A DNA stretch of 64,000 nt from Tistrella mobilis (GTDB taxonomy: Bacteria > Pseudomonadota > Alphaproteobacteria > Tistrellales > Tistrellaceae). The notes under the pieces were generated by a model that had not been told where the DNA came from, searched no databases, and saw only the letters and a list, made by a program, of their open reading frames with translations. Numbering within the stretch: position 1 is the stretch's first letter; every line of letters starts with the position of its first letter. The stretch spans positions 496,001 through 560,000 of the forward strand of contig NZ_CP121014.1 in the NCBI RefSeq assembly GCF_041468085.1, read 5' to 3'. Below, one piece after another: positions 54,895-63,306 of the stretch. The translations under genes and the position numbers were made by a program.

Positions 54895-55998
54895 ATGATT
54901 CAGGTGGTTTCTATGCTGAAAACAAATCAGCGGGGGCCGGTGACCATGTCCAAAGTCAATATCGGATTGCTGATCTCGCAAAGCGGCCCGACCGGCATCT
55001 GGGCGCCATCCTGCCTGAACGGCGCCATCCTGAGTGCTGCCGAGACAAACGCTGCCGGTGGCGTCAATGGTCAGGAAGTCAACCTGGTGGTGCGGGACGC
55101 CGGCTGGGACCCGGTCATGGCGGCGCGGATCGCCCGCGACCTGATCGAGGTCGACCGTGTCTCGGTGATCGTGGCCATGGTGGCGTCCAATGCCAGGCGG
55201 CGGATCTCGTTCGCCATCGCCGGCCGCGTCCCCTTCATCTACACGCCGAACTATGAAATGGACGCGCCGGAGCCGACCATTGCGCTCAGCGCCACCGACG
55301 ACCGCCTGATCCCGCCCATGCTTGCCTGGATCGAACAGCGCTTTCACGCGCGTCGGTTCCTGATGATCGGCAGCGATTATCGCTGGCCGCAACGGACCAT
55401 GCCGATGACCGGCCGGATGATCGCGGCGGCGGGCGGCACCGTGGTCGGCATGCTGTCCCGGCCGCTGGATGCGCCGGAAGACTGGGACCGGCGCGCGGTT
55501 GAAGACATCCGCAAGGCGGATCCCGACGTCGTTCTCTGCTTTCTGGTCGGGGATCAGGGCATCCCCTTCTACCGGATCTATGGCGAGTCCGGTCTTGCCG
55601 GCAGGATCCCGAGATGCGCCATCGCCACCGACGAAACCATCCTCACCAGCCTCTCACCCGCAGCCATGGAAGGGCTGTTCGCCGGGGCCTGCTATTTCGC
55701 CGCGGCCCGGACCGCGCCCAATACCGCGTTCATGGAACGCTACTGGTCGTCCTTCGGAAGCCTGGCGCCGATCCCCAACGCCTATGGGCAATCCTGCTAT
55801 GAAGGCGTCAGCTTCGCGCTCGGCCTCATCGGCCGGTGCCGGTCCGCCGACCCCCGCCGCCTGCTGAGCCTGCCGCCGCAGGGGGTCGAATATCGATCCG
55901 CCCGGTTCGACACCGCCACCGGCATGCTCTCGCAGCGCCTGCCGGTCTATATCGCGGCGGCAGACGGGTTGTCCTTCGATGTCGTCGCCCGGTTCTGA
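54895..55998 (+). CDS. AmiC-like amide/nitrile sensor (cytoplasmic)
   Basis: A 367-residue type I periplasmic-binding-fold protein without a signal peptide, like the amide sensor AmiC and the NhhC/NhlC regulators of nitrile hydratase. The core begins VNIGLLISQSGPTGIWAPSC and continues AAETNAAGGVNGQEVNLVVR, VSVIVAMVASNARRRI and IGSDYRWPQRTM. The ATG at 54895 has GGGAG; an ATG at 54946 would trim a poorly conserved tail. It is divergent from the nitrile hydratase operon and followed by a MarR gene, the same pairing as NhhC/NhhD. It likely senses amide or nitrile and relieves regulation. Confidence 0.82.
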   Translation: MIQVVSMLKTNQRGPVTMSKVNIGLLISQSGPTGIWAPSCLNGAILSAAETNAAGGVNGQEVNLVVRDAGWDPVMAARIARDLIEVDRVSVIVAMVASNARRRISFAIAGRVPFIYTPNYEMDAPEPTIALSATDDRLIPPMLAWIEQRFHARRFLMIGSDYRWPQRTMPMTGRMIAAAGGTVVGMLSRPLDAPEDWDRRAVEDIRKADPDVVLCFLVGDQGIPFYRIYGESGLAGRIPRCAIATDETILTSLSPAAMEGLFAGACYFAAARTAPNTAFMERYWSSFGSLAPIPNAYGQSCYEGVSFALGLIGRCRSADPRRLLSLPPQGVEYRSARFDTATGMLSQRLPVYIAAADGLSFDVVARF

Positions 55999-56058
55999 GG
56001 AGTCTGATATGAATACACCGTCTTCCGGCCCCGCCCGGGAAACGACAAGGAAATCGTG

Positions 56059-56517
56059 ATGCCTGGCGAAAGTCTCCAAACGACCATCGGCTTTCTGGTC
56101 GCCAACCTGAACCGGCAGCTCGAACGCGAGCTCGAAGAAAACCTGCGTCCGTTGAAGCTTCCGGTCGACCAGCTCCGGGTGCTCCAGACACTGGCCTCCG
56201 ACGGCGCCGCCGAAGGCCTCACCATGTCGGAGATCGCGAGGACGATCCTGATCGATGCATCCACCCTGACCAAGGTCATCGATCGCATGATCTCGGACAG
56301 CCTCGTCTACCGGGCGGCCGACCCGGCCGATCGCCGCCGGGTCCGTGTGCTGCTGACACAGAAGGGAAGCGCCCTTCTGAAGACGCTGCGCCCGATGCTC
56401 GACCGGCAGGAGGAAGAGCTTCGGCGCACCTTCGACGTTCTGATGGAAGATCCCACCCCACGGAATTTCGCGGAACTTCTGGAGCATTTCTGCAAGCGCA
56501 GCGCACCCCAGACATAG
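56059..56517 (+). CDS. MarR-family regulator, NhhD-like
   Basis: A 152-residue winged-helix MarR regulator: LPVDQLRVLQTLASDGAAEG, LTMSEIARTILIDASTLTKV, then DRMISDSLVYRAADPADRRR and VRVLLTQKG. The ATG at 56059 follows AAGGA. Together with the AmiC-like gene 60 bp upstream it resembles the NhhC/NhhD pair controlling nitrile hydratase. Its likely operator is the palindrome at 54745. Its stop codon lies inside a 19-bp tandem duplication. Confidence 0.9.
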   Translation: MPGESLQTTIGFLVANLNRQLERELEENLRPLKLPVDQLRVLQTLASDGAAEGLTMSEIARTILIDASTLTKVIDRMISDSLVYRAADPADRRRVRVLLTQKGSALLKTLRPMLDRQEEELRRTFDVLMEDPTPRNFAELLEHFCKRSAPQT

Positions 56518-56548
56518 CGCCGGGAACAAGACATAGCGCCAGGTACAA
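56511..56548. repeat. 19-bp tandem duplication covering the MarR stop codon
   Basis: GACATAGCGCCGGGAACAA (56511-56529) is followed directly by a copy (56530-56548) differing at two bases. The first copy contains the marR stop TAG, and the second repeats it. Confidence 0.8.
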
Positions 56549-56556
56549 ATGGAAGA

Positions 56557-56580
56557 CGCCGGAGAATTTCCCCTCCGGCG
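56557..56580. terminator. Bidirectional hairpin between marR and DUF1330 gene
   Basis: CGCCGGAG (56557-56564) and CTCCGGCG (56573-56580) form an 8-bp stem with an 8-nt loop between convergent genes. Confidence 0.6.
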
Positions 56581-56622
56581 CCCCCGATCTGCATGTCGTG
56601 TGCGGGTGCAGCCAGCGCCCGG

Positions 56623-56910
56623 TCAGACACCTTCGACCAGCAGCACGCGATAATCCGCCGCCCGATAGCGATGGGCGCGCGCCTCGGCATAGGCCGGGCT
56701 GTCATACCAGGCGCGGGCGGCATCCATGTCGGGGAAGGACAGGATCACCACGCCTTCCGCCGCCGCCCCTTCCAACACCTGATGCGGGCCGTAGAAGGCA
56801 AGCGGGGTGATGGGGTGGTCGCCGCGCGCGGCGCGGGCGCCGGCGGCATAGTCCTTGAAGGCGTCTTCGTCGCGCATCTTCTCGCGGATCATCACGACAT
56901 AGGCGGTCAC
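56623..56910 (-). CDS. DUF1330 family protein
   Basis: A 95-residue dimeric alpha+beta barrel protein of the DUF1330 family: AYVVMIREKMRDEDAFKDYA, LEGAAAEGVVILSFPDMDAA, then WYDSPAYAEARAHRYRAADY. Biochemical function is not established; relatives accompany catabolic oxidoreductases. The start overlaps the tetR stop by 4 bp. It is the third gene of an oxidoreductase-tetR-DUF1330 operon. Confidence 0.9.
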   Translation of the reverse strand: MTAYVVMIREKMRDEDAFKDYAAGARAARGDHPITPLAFYGPHQVLEGAAAEGVVILSFPDMDAARAWYDSPAYAEARAHRYRAADYRVLLVEGV

Positions 56911-57533
56911 GGGGCATCTCCTCCATGGGTCTGGTCTGGTTTTGACATCAAGGTGACCATCCGCCTGAACCCGTCTGCGAACTGCCGGCGGGCAACCACC
57001 GGATCAGAGGTGATCGCGCCCGACACGTAGAACGCGCCGAACCCGATGCAGTAGGCCAGCAGGTCGGTGGTCATGTGCCGCAGATTGCCGGCGGCAAACC
57101 GGCCGGCATCGACGCATTCCCGGACGGCATCTCGGGCCACGTCGTAGGTGGGCAGATGGATCCCCTCGATCGGGCGCCGGTCCTTCAGCCCGCTCAGCGT
57201 GCCGGAGGACAGGAACATCAATTCGAAACAGGCACGCTTTTCGATCGCGAAGTCGAAGACCCGGGCCGCCAACGCTTCCAGATGGCGGACCGGGTCCGTC
57301 TCCTGCCGCTCGATCGCAAGATACCCTTCATAGATCCGGAAGCCCTCTTCGATCAGGGCACGCATCAGGGCTTCCTTGTCGGCGAAATGGCGGTAGATCG
57401 CCATGGGCGACAGGCCGGCACGTTTGGCGATGTCCCGCAGGGAAATCGATGCGGCGCCCATCTCCAGGAAGGCATCGACGGCAATGGCGAGGATCCGGCT
57501 GCGCGTGTCCGACGGAACCCCGCCCTCAGTCAT
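56907..57533 (-). CDS. TetR-family repressor
   Basis: A 208-residue TetR/AcrR regulator. The N-terminal HTH reads ILAIAVDAFLEMGAASISLR then DIAKRAGLSPMAIYRHFADK. The C-terminal ligand domain is about 150 residues. It overlaps the oxidoreductase stop by 4 bp and so is autoregulated with that operon. Two palindromes in the divergent promoter (59167-59182 and 59287-59302) are its probable operators, and the similar site at 50290-50311 may be another target. Confidence 0.92.
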   Translation of the reverse strand: MTEGGVPSDTRSRILAIAVDAFLEMGAASISLRDIAKRAGLSPMAIYRHFADKEALMRALIEEGFRIYEGYLAIERQETDPVRHLEALAARVFDFAIEKRACFELMFLSSGTLSGLKDRRPIEGIHLPTYDVARDAVRECVDAGRFAAGNLRHMTTDLLAYCIGFGAFYVSGAITSDPVVARRQFADGFRRMVTLMSKPDQTHGGDAP

Positions 57534-59149
57534 GAAACATGCGCTGCGAAAGCCGGCGCCTTCCTGATCTCATCGACCATGTCCCTGCCAGTGACGGCAG
57601 AGGCACACAGCACCCCGCCGAACAATGCGCCGATGATGCCGTCGCTGGTGACGTCCTGTCCAGTCAGATACAGGCCGGGCACAGGAGTGTGCGCGCGCAG
57701 CCAGTCCTGCTCATAACGCTGCGGTGAGCTTTCCACCCCGAGGAAATCGCCATATTGCTGCCGCACGAAGGTCTCGTAAGTCAGCGGGGTCGAGACCTCC
57801 ACATAGCGCACGGCTCCGCGGGTCGCCGGTACCAGACGATAGAGATCGGCCAGCAGGCGTTCCTGCACCCTGGCCTTCATCGTCTCGTAATCGGCCCCGC
57901 GCTTCATCCACCGCGTGCCCTGCCAGCGGGCGAAATGCCGGTAGTCGGTCAGGGCGTGCATCTCGATCGTCGACCGGTTCGGGAACGTCTCGTTCCAGGT
58001 CGGGTCCTTCGCCGAGGCGAAGGTGATGAAGTGAAACGGAAACGGCGCGTCGAAATCGGCACGATGCGCCGCCAGGTTGGCGTCGAAATCGGTCCCCGGA
58101 TGTGCCCAGATATTCGCAGGCTCCAGGCCCAGCGTCGCCGCATCCCCCTCCAGCCCGATATGCAGCCCGACCACGGTATTGGTATAGGTCACGCTCTCGC
58201 GCATCCGGTCCAGCCCGGCCGACGCACGCGCCTCGGGCGCCATCAGCCGGCCGAAGGTGTTGCGCAGGCCGGCGCCGCTGATCACGACCCCGGCGCGCAC
58301 CTCTTCGCCCGATGCCATCACGACACCGGTCGCCCGGCCGTCCTCGACCAGGATCCGCGCCACCTCGGCACCGTGCAGGACCAGCCCGCCCGCCGCCTCG
58401 ATCACCGGCACGATCGCATCCGCAAAGGCCCGGCCGCCGCCATGGGGATAGCTGGCGCCGTTCATATAGTGCCTGGCCAGCATGGCATGCATGGCGAAGG
58501 AACTCCGCGCCGGCTCTATCCCGTAATCGCCCCAATTGGCCGTGAGCACCGCGGTCAGTTCCGGATCGGAGGTCAGATCGGCGATCACCTCGCGGGTGGT
58601 GCGGCGGGCGAAATCGCGGAAGGGTGCGGTCATCGCCTCCAGTGCCGGCATGGGCCGGTCGGCCGGAAACGCCTTGAGGGCGAAGAAGGGGCCTGAGGAT
58701 TTCGAGGCCGCGGCCAGAAGTTCCAGATAGCGGTCGATCGCGGCGCGTTCCTGCGGAAACCAGCCGTGGAGGGCCGCGCGATAGGCCTCGACACCGGCCG
58801 GGATGCGGTATTCGCGCCCGGCAATGTTCATCCGGTTGTAGATCGGGGGCAGATGCGCCCAGCGGATTCCGCCCCGGGCCGCATAGTCGAACATCTTCCA
58901 GGTCAGCGTCCGGGGCGATGCGACGTCGCCGATATAGTGCATGCCCACCGTCCAGCGATAGCCGGCCCGGTCATAGCTCTGGGTCAGGCCGCCGATGACG
59001 GCGTTCTGCTCCAGCACCAGCATGCGCATTCCCTGCTGCGCCAGGACCGAGGCGACACCCAGCCCGCCCATACCGGACCCGATAACGATGGCGTCGAAGC
59101 CATGGGGAATGCCGTCCTTGCGCCTGTAGGGCCGCCCTTGCGTATACAT
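57530..59149 (-). CDS. FAD-dependent oxidoreductase, phytoene desaturase/retinol saturase-like
   Basis: A 539-residue flavoprotein of the CrtI/CrtISO/RetSat group. The Rossmann FAD motif reads AIVIGSGMGGLGVASVLAQQ, followed by VLEQNAVIGGLTQSY. The C-terminal FAD motif is GLYLTGQDVTSDGIIGALFG. The ATG at 59149 follows GGGAGG. The substrate is likely a hydrophobic unsaturated compound. It is co-transcribed with tetR and the DUF1330 gene and divergent from an aldehyde dehydrogenase, suggesting a route ending in an acid. Confidence 0.88.
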   Translation of the reverse strand: MYTQGRPYRRKDGIPHGFDAIVIGSGMGGLGVASVLAQQGMRMLVLEQNAVIGGLTQSYDRAGYRWTVGMHYIGDVASPRTLTWKMFDYAARGGIRWAHLPPIYNRMNIAGREYRIPAGVEAYRAALHGWFPQERAAIDRYLELLAAASKSSGPFFALKAFPADRPMPALEAMTAPFRDFARRTTREVIADLTSDPELTAVLTANWGDYGIEPARSSFAMHAMLARHYMNGASYPHGGGRAFADAIVPVIEAAGGLVLHGAEVARILVEDGRATGVVMASGEEVRAGVVISGAGLRNTFGRLMAPEARASAGLDRMRESVTYTNTVVGLHIGLEGDAATLGLEPANIWAHPGTDFDANLAAHRADFDAPFPFHFITFASAKDPTWNETFPNRSTIEMHALTDYRHFARWQGTRWMKRGADYETMKARVQERLLADLYRLVPATRGAVRYVEVSTPLTYETFVRQQYGDFLGVESSPQRYEQDWLRAHTPVPGLYLTGQDVTSDGIIGALFGGVLCASAVTGRDMVDEIRKAPAFAAHVS

Positions 59150-59166
59150 GCATCCTCCCGATTTTT

Positions 59167-59182
59167 GTTTACGTACGTAAAC
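59167..59182. promoter_or_regulatory. Perfect TetR-type palindrome GTTTACGTACGTAAAC
   Basis: A 16-bp perfect palindrome, 18 bp upstream of the oxidoreductase ATG, with the ACGTnCGT core common to TetR operators. It is well placed to repress the operon encoding the TetR protein. Confidence 0.75.
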
Positions 59183-59286
59183 TAACATACGATCACAGCT
59201 GATCAATGCGGATTTTCATCCGGCCGAGTGCCCGACATATGGCCAAATTCCGCAAAATGCGGCGGCAAAAGATCGCATATTGCTTT

Positions 59287-59302
59287 GTATACGTTCGTAT
59301 AC
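59287..59302. promoter_or_regulatory. TetR-type palindrome GTATACGTTCGTATAC
   Basis: 7-bp perfect arms around a TT centre, 59 bp before the aldehyde dehydrogenase start and 120 bp from the related site at 59167. It probably gives divergent control of the aldehyde dehydrogenase gene by the same TetR. Confidence 0.7.
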
Positions 59303-59360
59303 TACGACGTTATCGAGGAGACCAGAGCCACACAGACCGGACAGGAAGGACGGCCCAGAG

Positions 59361-60800
59361 ATGTCGGACCATCAGCCGAGCCCGACCATGACCATCAACG
59401 GTCGCGGCGTGACCTCGCCCCAGGTGATCGAGGTGATCAACCCGGCAACCGGCGAGGCGTTTGCGACCGCCCCTGACTGCACCCGCGAACAGCTGGACGA
59501 CGCGGTGGGGACGGCCCGGCGCGCCTGGGAAGGCTGGCGCCGCACGCCCCTCGGCGAGCGTCAGGCGGCCGTGCGGCGCGTGGCGGGGGTGCTGCGCGAC
59601 CATGCCGACGCGCTGGCACGGCTGTTCACGGCCGAACAGGGCCGGCCCCTGAAGGCCGCCCGGCAGGAAATCACCGGTGCCGCCGACTGGCTGGACGTAG
59701 TGGCCGGCATGAGCCCGCCCGAGCATCTGACCGAAAGGCCGGACGGCCAGCGCATCCATACCCGCCATGTGCCGCTGGGCGTGATCTGCGCGATCGCACC
59801 CTGGAATTTTCCGGTCAGCCTGGCGATGTGGAAGCTTGGCCCCGCGCTGGTGGCCGGCAACACCATGGTGCTGAAGCCGTCGCCCTTCACCCCGCTCTGC
59901 ACGCTCAGGATCGGCGAGTTGCTGCGCGACGTGTTGCCGGCCGGCGTGCTGAACGTGATCAGCGGCGGCGACCGGCTGGGCCCCTGGATGACTGCGCATC
60001 CGGGCTTCGCCAAGATCTCGTTCACGGGATCCACCGCCACCGGCAAGGCGGTGCTGGCCAGTGCCGCCGCCGATCTGAAGCGCGTGACCCTGGAACTGGG
60101 CGGCAATGATGCCGCGATCGTGATGCCCGATGTCGATGTCGACGCGGTCGCTCAGAAGATCTTTTTCGGCGCCTTCTTCAACACCGCCCAGATCTGTGTC
60201 GCGACCAAGCGGCTCTATGTCCATGAAGACATCTACGACGCGCTGCGCGAGCGGCTGGTTGCGATCGCCCGATCGGTGAAGGTGGGTGACGGCACCGAAC
60301 AGGGCACGGTTCTGGGGCCGATCCAGAACCGGCGCCAGTTCGACCGGGTGATGGAGCTGCTGGACGACGCCCGGCGGAACGGGCTGACCCTGCTTCAGGG
60401 CGCAGACGTGCCCGCATCGGGGTATTTCATCCCGGTGACCATCGTCGACAACCCGCCCGAGACATCGCGCGTGGTGCAGGAAGAGGCCTTCGGCCCGGTG
60501 CTGCCGATGATGCGCTTCTCGGATGTCGACGAGGTGGTGGCGCGCGCCAATGACAGCCCCTATGGCCTGGCCGGCGCGGTCTGGTCGGCCGACGAGGCCG
60601 CGGCGATCGCCATCGCCGAACGGCTTGAAACCGGCACCGTCTGGATCAACCAGAACCTCAACATCCGCCCCGACACGCCCTTTGCCGGCCATAAGCAGAG
60701 CGGTTTCGGCGTCGAGAACGGCATGGAAGGGCTGCTGGAATATACCGTGCCGCAGGCGATCCACCTGCCGCCGCCGGCGGCGCGGCGCGGCGGATCCTGA
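59361..60800 (+). CDS. Aldehyde dehydrogenase (NAD(P)-dependent)
   Basis: A 479-residue aldehyde dehydrogenase oxidising an aldehyde to the acid. Catalytic Cys is in FFNTAQICVATKRL and general-base Glu in VTLELGGNDAAIV. The cofactor region has APWNFPVSLAMWKLGPALVA and FTGSTATGK. The ATG at 59361 fits the family N-terminus. It is divergent from the FAD oxidoreductase/tetR operon over two operators, and a terminator hairpin follows. Confidence 0.94.
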   Translation: MSDHQPSPTMTINGRGVTSPQVIEVINPATGEAFATAPDCTREQLDDAVGTARRAWEGWRRTPLGERQAAVRRVAGVLRDHADALARLFTAEQGRPLKAARQEITGAADWLDVVAGMSPPEHLTERPDGQRIHTRHVPLGVICAIAPWNFPVSLAMWKLGPALVAGNTMVLKPSPFTPLCTLRIGELLRDVLPAGVLNVISGGDRLGPWMTAHPGFAKISFTGSTATGKAVLASAAADLKRVTLELGGNDAAIVMPDVDVDAVAQKIFFGAFFNTAQICVATKRLYVHEDIYDALRERLVAIARSVKVGDGTEQGTVLGPIQNRRQFDRVMELLDDARRNGLTLLQGADVPASGYFIPVTIVDNPPETSRVVQEEAFGPVLPMMRFSDVDEVVARANDSPYGLAGAVWSADEAAAIAIAERLETGTVWINQNLNIRPDTPFAGHKQSGFGVENGMEGLLEYTVPQAIHLPPPAARRGGS

Positions 60801-60807
60801 AAAGGCG

Positions 60808-60833
60808 GGGGCCGGCCCCGAAGGACCGGCCCC
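60808..60833. terminator. Bidirectional GC hairpin between aldehyde dehydrogenase and amidase
   Basis: GGGGCCGG (60808-60815) pairs with CCGGCCCC (60826-60833) across a 10-nt loop. Convergent genes lie on both sides. Confidence 0.6.
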
Positions 60834-60895
60834 TGCCCTGCCCGATCACGTCTGCCCGTTCCGGGTTCTGGTGCAGATGCACAGGCCTGGTCTGA

Positions 60896-62410
60896 TCAGA
60901 AGGTCTTCCAGTCGCCCGCAGCCTCGAAAGCGGCCGCGGCGGCGTAGATGGTGCTCTCGGCATAGTCCTGACCGACCAGCATCATGCCGACCGGCAGGCC
61001 GTCGATCAGGCCGCAGGGCACCGTCATGGCCGGATGGCCGGTCACGTCGAACTGCTGGGTGTTGCCCAGCACCGAGAAGGCGGTGGTGATGATCTCGGTC
61101 AGCGAGGCATCGGGGCCCGGAATGGCCGGTGCCACGATCGGGCAGGTCGGCATCAGCAGCAGGTCGTATTCGGCGAAGGCGGCGTCATAGGCGGCCTTCA
61201 CCTTGCGGGCGATGTTCTGCGCCTTGGCGTAGAAGCGGCCATTATACTTCTGGATGAAGTACTCGCCCACGAACATCGAGATCTTCAGCGAGGGCGACAG
61301 CTCGTCGGCACGCTGGCGCCAGCCGGCATGGGCGTCCAGCAGGCCGACATTGTAGAGCCCCTTCCAGTTCATGCCCATGCCGTTGCCGGCCATCATCTGC
61401 CACTGCAGACCTTCCAGCGCGATCGGCCCCCAGATCACCGCCGCAGTGTGATGCTCGGGGATCGAGATTTCGGTGAGCACGGCGCCCGCCTCTTCCAGCT
61501 TCTTCGCGGCGGCGCGGACCTTCTCGTAGACCGCCGGATCGCCGTTCGCGACCTCGAAGCCTTCCTTCAGGATGGCGATCTTCATGCCCTGGACGCCCTT
61601 GCCCAGCGCCTCGGTATAGGGCGCGGTCACCGGCGCATACTGGCGCGGATCCAGCCCGTCGGCGCCGGCGATCACCTCCAGCATCAGGGCGTTGTCGGCC
61701 ACCGACGAGGTCATCGGGCCGGTATGGTCGATGGTCGCCTCGATCGGCATCACGCCGGTATAGGGCACCAGACCATGGGTCGGCTTCATGCCATAGAGGC
61801 CGCACAGGGCGGACGGCATGCGGATCGAGCCGCCCTGATCGCCGCCGATCGCCATGTCGACCTCGCCGCAGGCGACCAGGGCAGCGCTACCAGAAGACGA
61901 GCCACCGGCAATATGACCCATCTTATAGGGGTTGTGCACCGGCGCCGGCGACGAGGTGTGGCTGCCGCCCGACAGGCAGAAATACTCGCAGGTCGCCTTG
62001 CCGACGATGGTGGCGCCTTCGTCCAGCATGCGGGTGACGATGGTCGCATCCAGCGCCGGGATATAGCCTTCCAGCGTCGAGGCGCCGTTCATCATCGGCA
62101 CGCCGGCCAGCGCCACATTGTCCTTCAGCACCACGGTCTTGCCGGCGAGCTTGCCGGTGGCGGCGCCCTTCACCTCGGACTTCACATACCAGGCGCCGTA
62201 TTTGTTCTCAGCACCTTCCGGGCGATAGCCGGGGGTGCGGGGGTATTTCACGACCGGGATGTTGTCGGGCATCGCGTCGAGCGCGTCATATGCGGCGAAA
62301 TTGCCGGCCATCAGGGTGAGATACTCGGCCGCCTCGTCGGCGGAGAGCGTCATGCCGAGATCGGCGGCGAGGTCGATCAGCTGGTCGGTATTCGGGCGGG
62401 TGACGGACAT
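60896..62410 (-). CDS. Amidase, nitrile-pathway (enantioselective) type
   Basis: A 504-residue amidase-signature enzyme hydrolysing amides to acids and ammonia. The triad lies in [16 protein letters not shown] (Lys), [17 protein letters not shown] (cis-Ser) and [16 protein letters not shown] (nucleophile Ser). The long N-terminal extension ([20 protein letters not shown]) and overall length match the enantioselective amidases that accompany nitrile hydratases. The ATG at 62410 has GGAG. It lies 8 kb from nitrile hydratase and next to amide/urea-type ABC genes, so it likely completes nitrile to amide to acid. Confidence 0.92.
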   Translation of the reverse strand: MSVTRPNTDQLIDLAADLGMTLSADEAAEYLTLMAGNFAAYDALDAMPDNIPVVKYPRTPGYRPEGAENKYGAWYVKSEVKGAATGKLAGKTVVLKDNVALAGVPMMNGASTLEGYIPALDATIVTRMLDEGATIVGKATCEYFCLSGGSHTSSPAPVHNPYKMGHIAGGSSSGSAALVACGEVDMAIGGDQGGSIRMPSALCGLYGMKPTHGLVPYTGVMPIEATIDHTGPMTSSVADNALMLEVIAGADGLDPRQYAPVTAPYTEALGKGVQGMKIAILKEGFEVANGDPAVYEKVRAAAKKLEEAGAVLTEISIPEHHTAAVIWGPIALEGLQWQMMAGNGMGMNWKGLYNVGLLDAHAGWRQRADELSPSLKISMFVGEYFIQKYNGRFYAKAQNIARKVKAAYDAAFAEYDLLLMPTCPIVAPAIPGPDASLTEIITTAFSVLGNTQQFDVTGHPAMTVPCGLIDGLPVGMMLVGQDYAESTIYAAAAAFEAAGDWKTF

Positions 62411-62591
62411 CTTGGTCTCCGTTGTCCTTGAACGTGAAGCGAAAGACAAAGGGGGAGCGGCCCGGCGCAGAGTCCCTGTTCTCGCGCCGGCGGTCTGCGT
62501 GCTCCCCGGGTTCTGGCCCGGTCGTCTCTTGGGGAAAATCGGGCGGGGGCCGTGAGTGTCAGGGGACTGGTGGTCCGAGGTCTCCTGTCGG

Positions 62592-63305
62592 TCAGGCGTG
62601 CATGCCGACGAAATCGGCGATGCGCTCCGGATCCGCCATCAGCTCCGGCGAGACCTCGTCGGTGATCACCCCTTTCTGGATGATCAGCAGCCGGTCCGAG
62701 AGGGCGGTCAGGAATTCGAGATTCTGTTCGACCAGGATCATCGCGATCCCGGTCTGGCGACGCAGCTCGTGCAGGGTCTCGACGATCTCGTCCAGGATGT
62801 TGGGCTGGATGCCCTCGGTCGGTTCGTCGAGCAGGATCATGCGCGGTTCGGTGCACAGGCAGCGGGCCAGCGCCAGCAGCTGCTGTTCGCCGCCAGAGAG
62901 GGCACCACCGCGCCGGTCGAGCAGCCGGGTCAGCCGCGGGAACATGGCCAGCACGCGGTCGATGACCTCGCAACTTTCCCGCGGCTTGCCGGCCTGGCCC
63001 ATGCGCAGGTTTTCGTAGACCGACAGATCCGGGAAGATCTGGCGGCCCTGCGGCACATAGCCCAGACCTGCCGCAGCCTTGGCCGCCGGCTTCGCGGTGG
63101 TGACGTCGCGGCCGTCGAGGGTGATCCTCCCGGCGGTCGCCGGCAGATAGCCCATCAGCGTGCGGATCAGCGTGGTCTTGCCCATGCCGTTATGGCCAAG
63201 GATGCCGAGGAATTCCCCGGCGCCCAGGGCGAAATCGACGCCCATCAGGATCGGGATCCGGCCATAGCCGGATTTCAGCCCCTGCACCTCCAGCAATGCG
63301 GTCAT
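62592..63305 (-). CDS. Urea/amide-type ABC ATPase, UrtE-like
   Basis: A 237-residue branched-chain/urea-family ATPase. Walker A is [16 protein letters not shown], with the UrtE-like [20 protein letters not shown]. The signature is [16 protein letters not shown], and Walker B is [20 protein letters not shown]. It starts 1 bp after the stop of the UrtD-like gene. The adjacent amidase suggests amides as well as urea as possible substrates. The 181 bp before the amidase show no gene. Confidence 0.9.
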   Translation of the reverse strand: MTALLEVQGLKSGYGRIPILMGVDFALGAGEFLGILGHNGMGKTTLIRTLMGYLPATAGRITLDGRDVTTAKPAAKAAAGLGYVPQGRQIFPDLSVYENLRMGQAGKPRESCEVIDRVLAMFPRLTRLLDRRGGALSGGEQQLLALARCLCTEPRMILLDEPTEGIQPNILDEIVETLHELRRQTGIAMILVEQNLEFLTALSDRLLIIQKGVITDEVSPELMADPERIADFVGMHA

Positions 63306-63306
63306 G

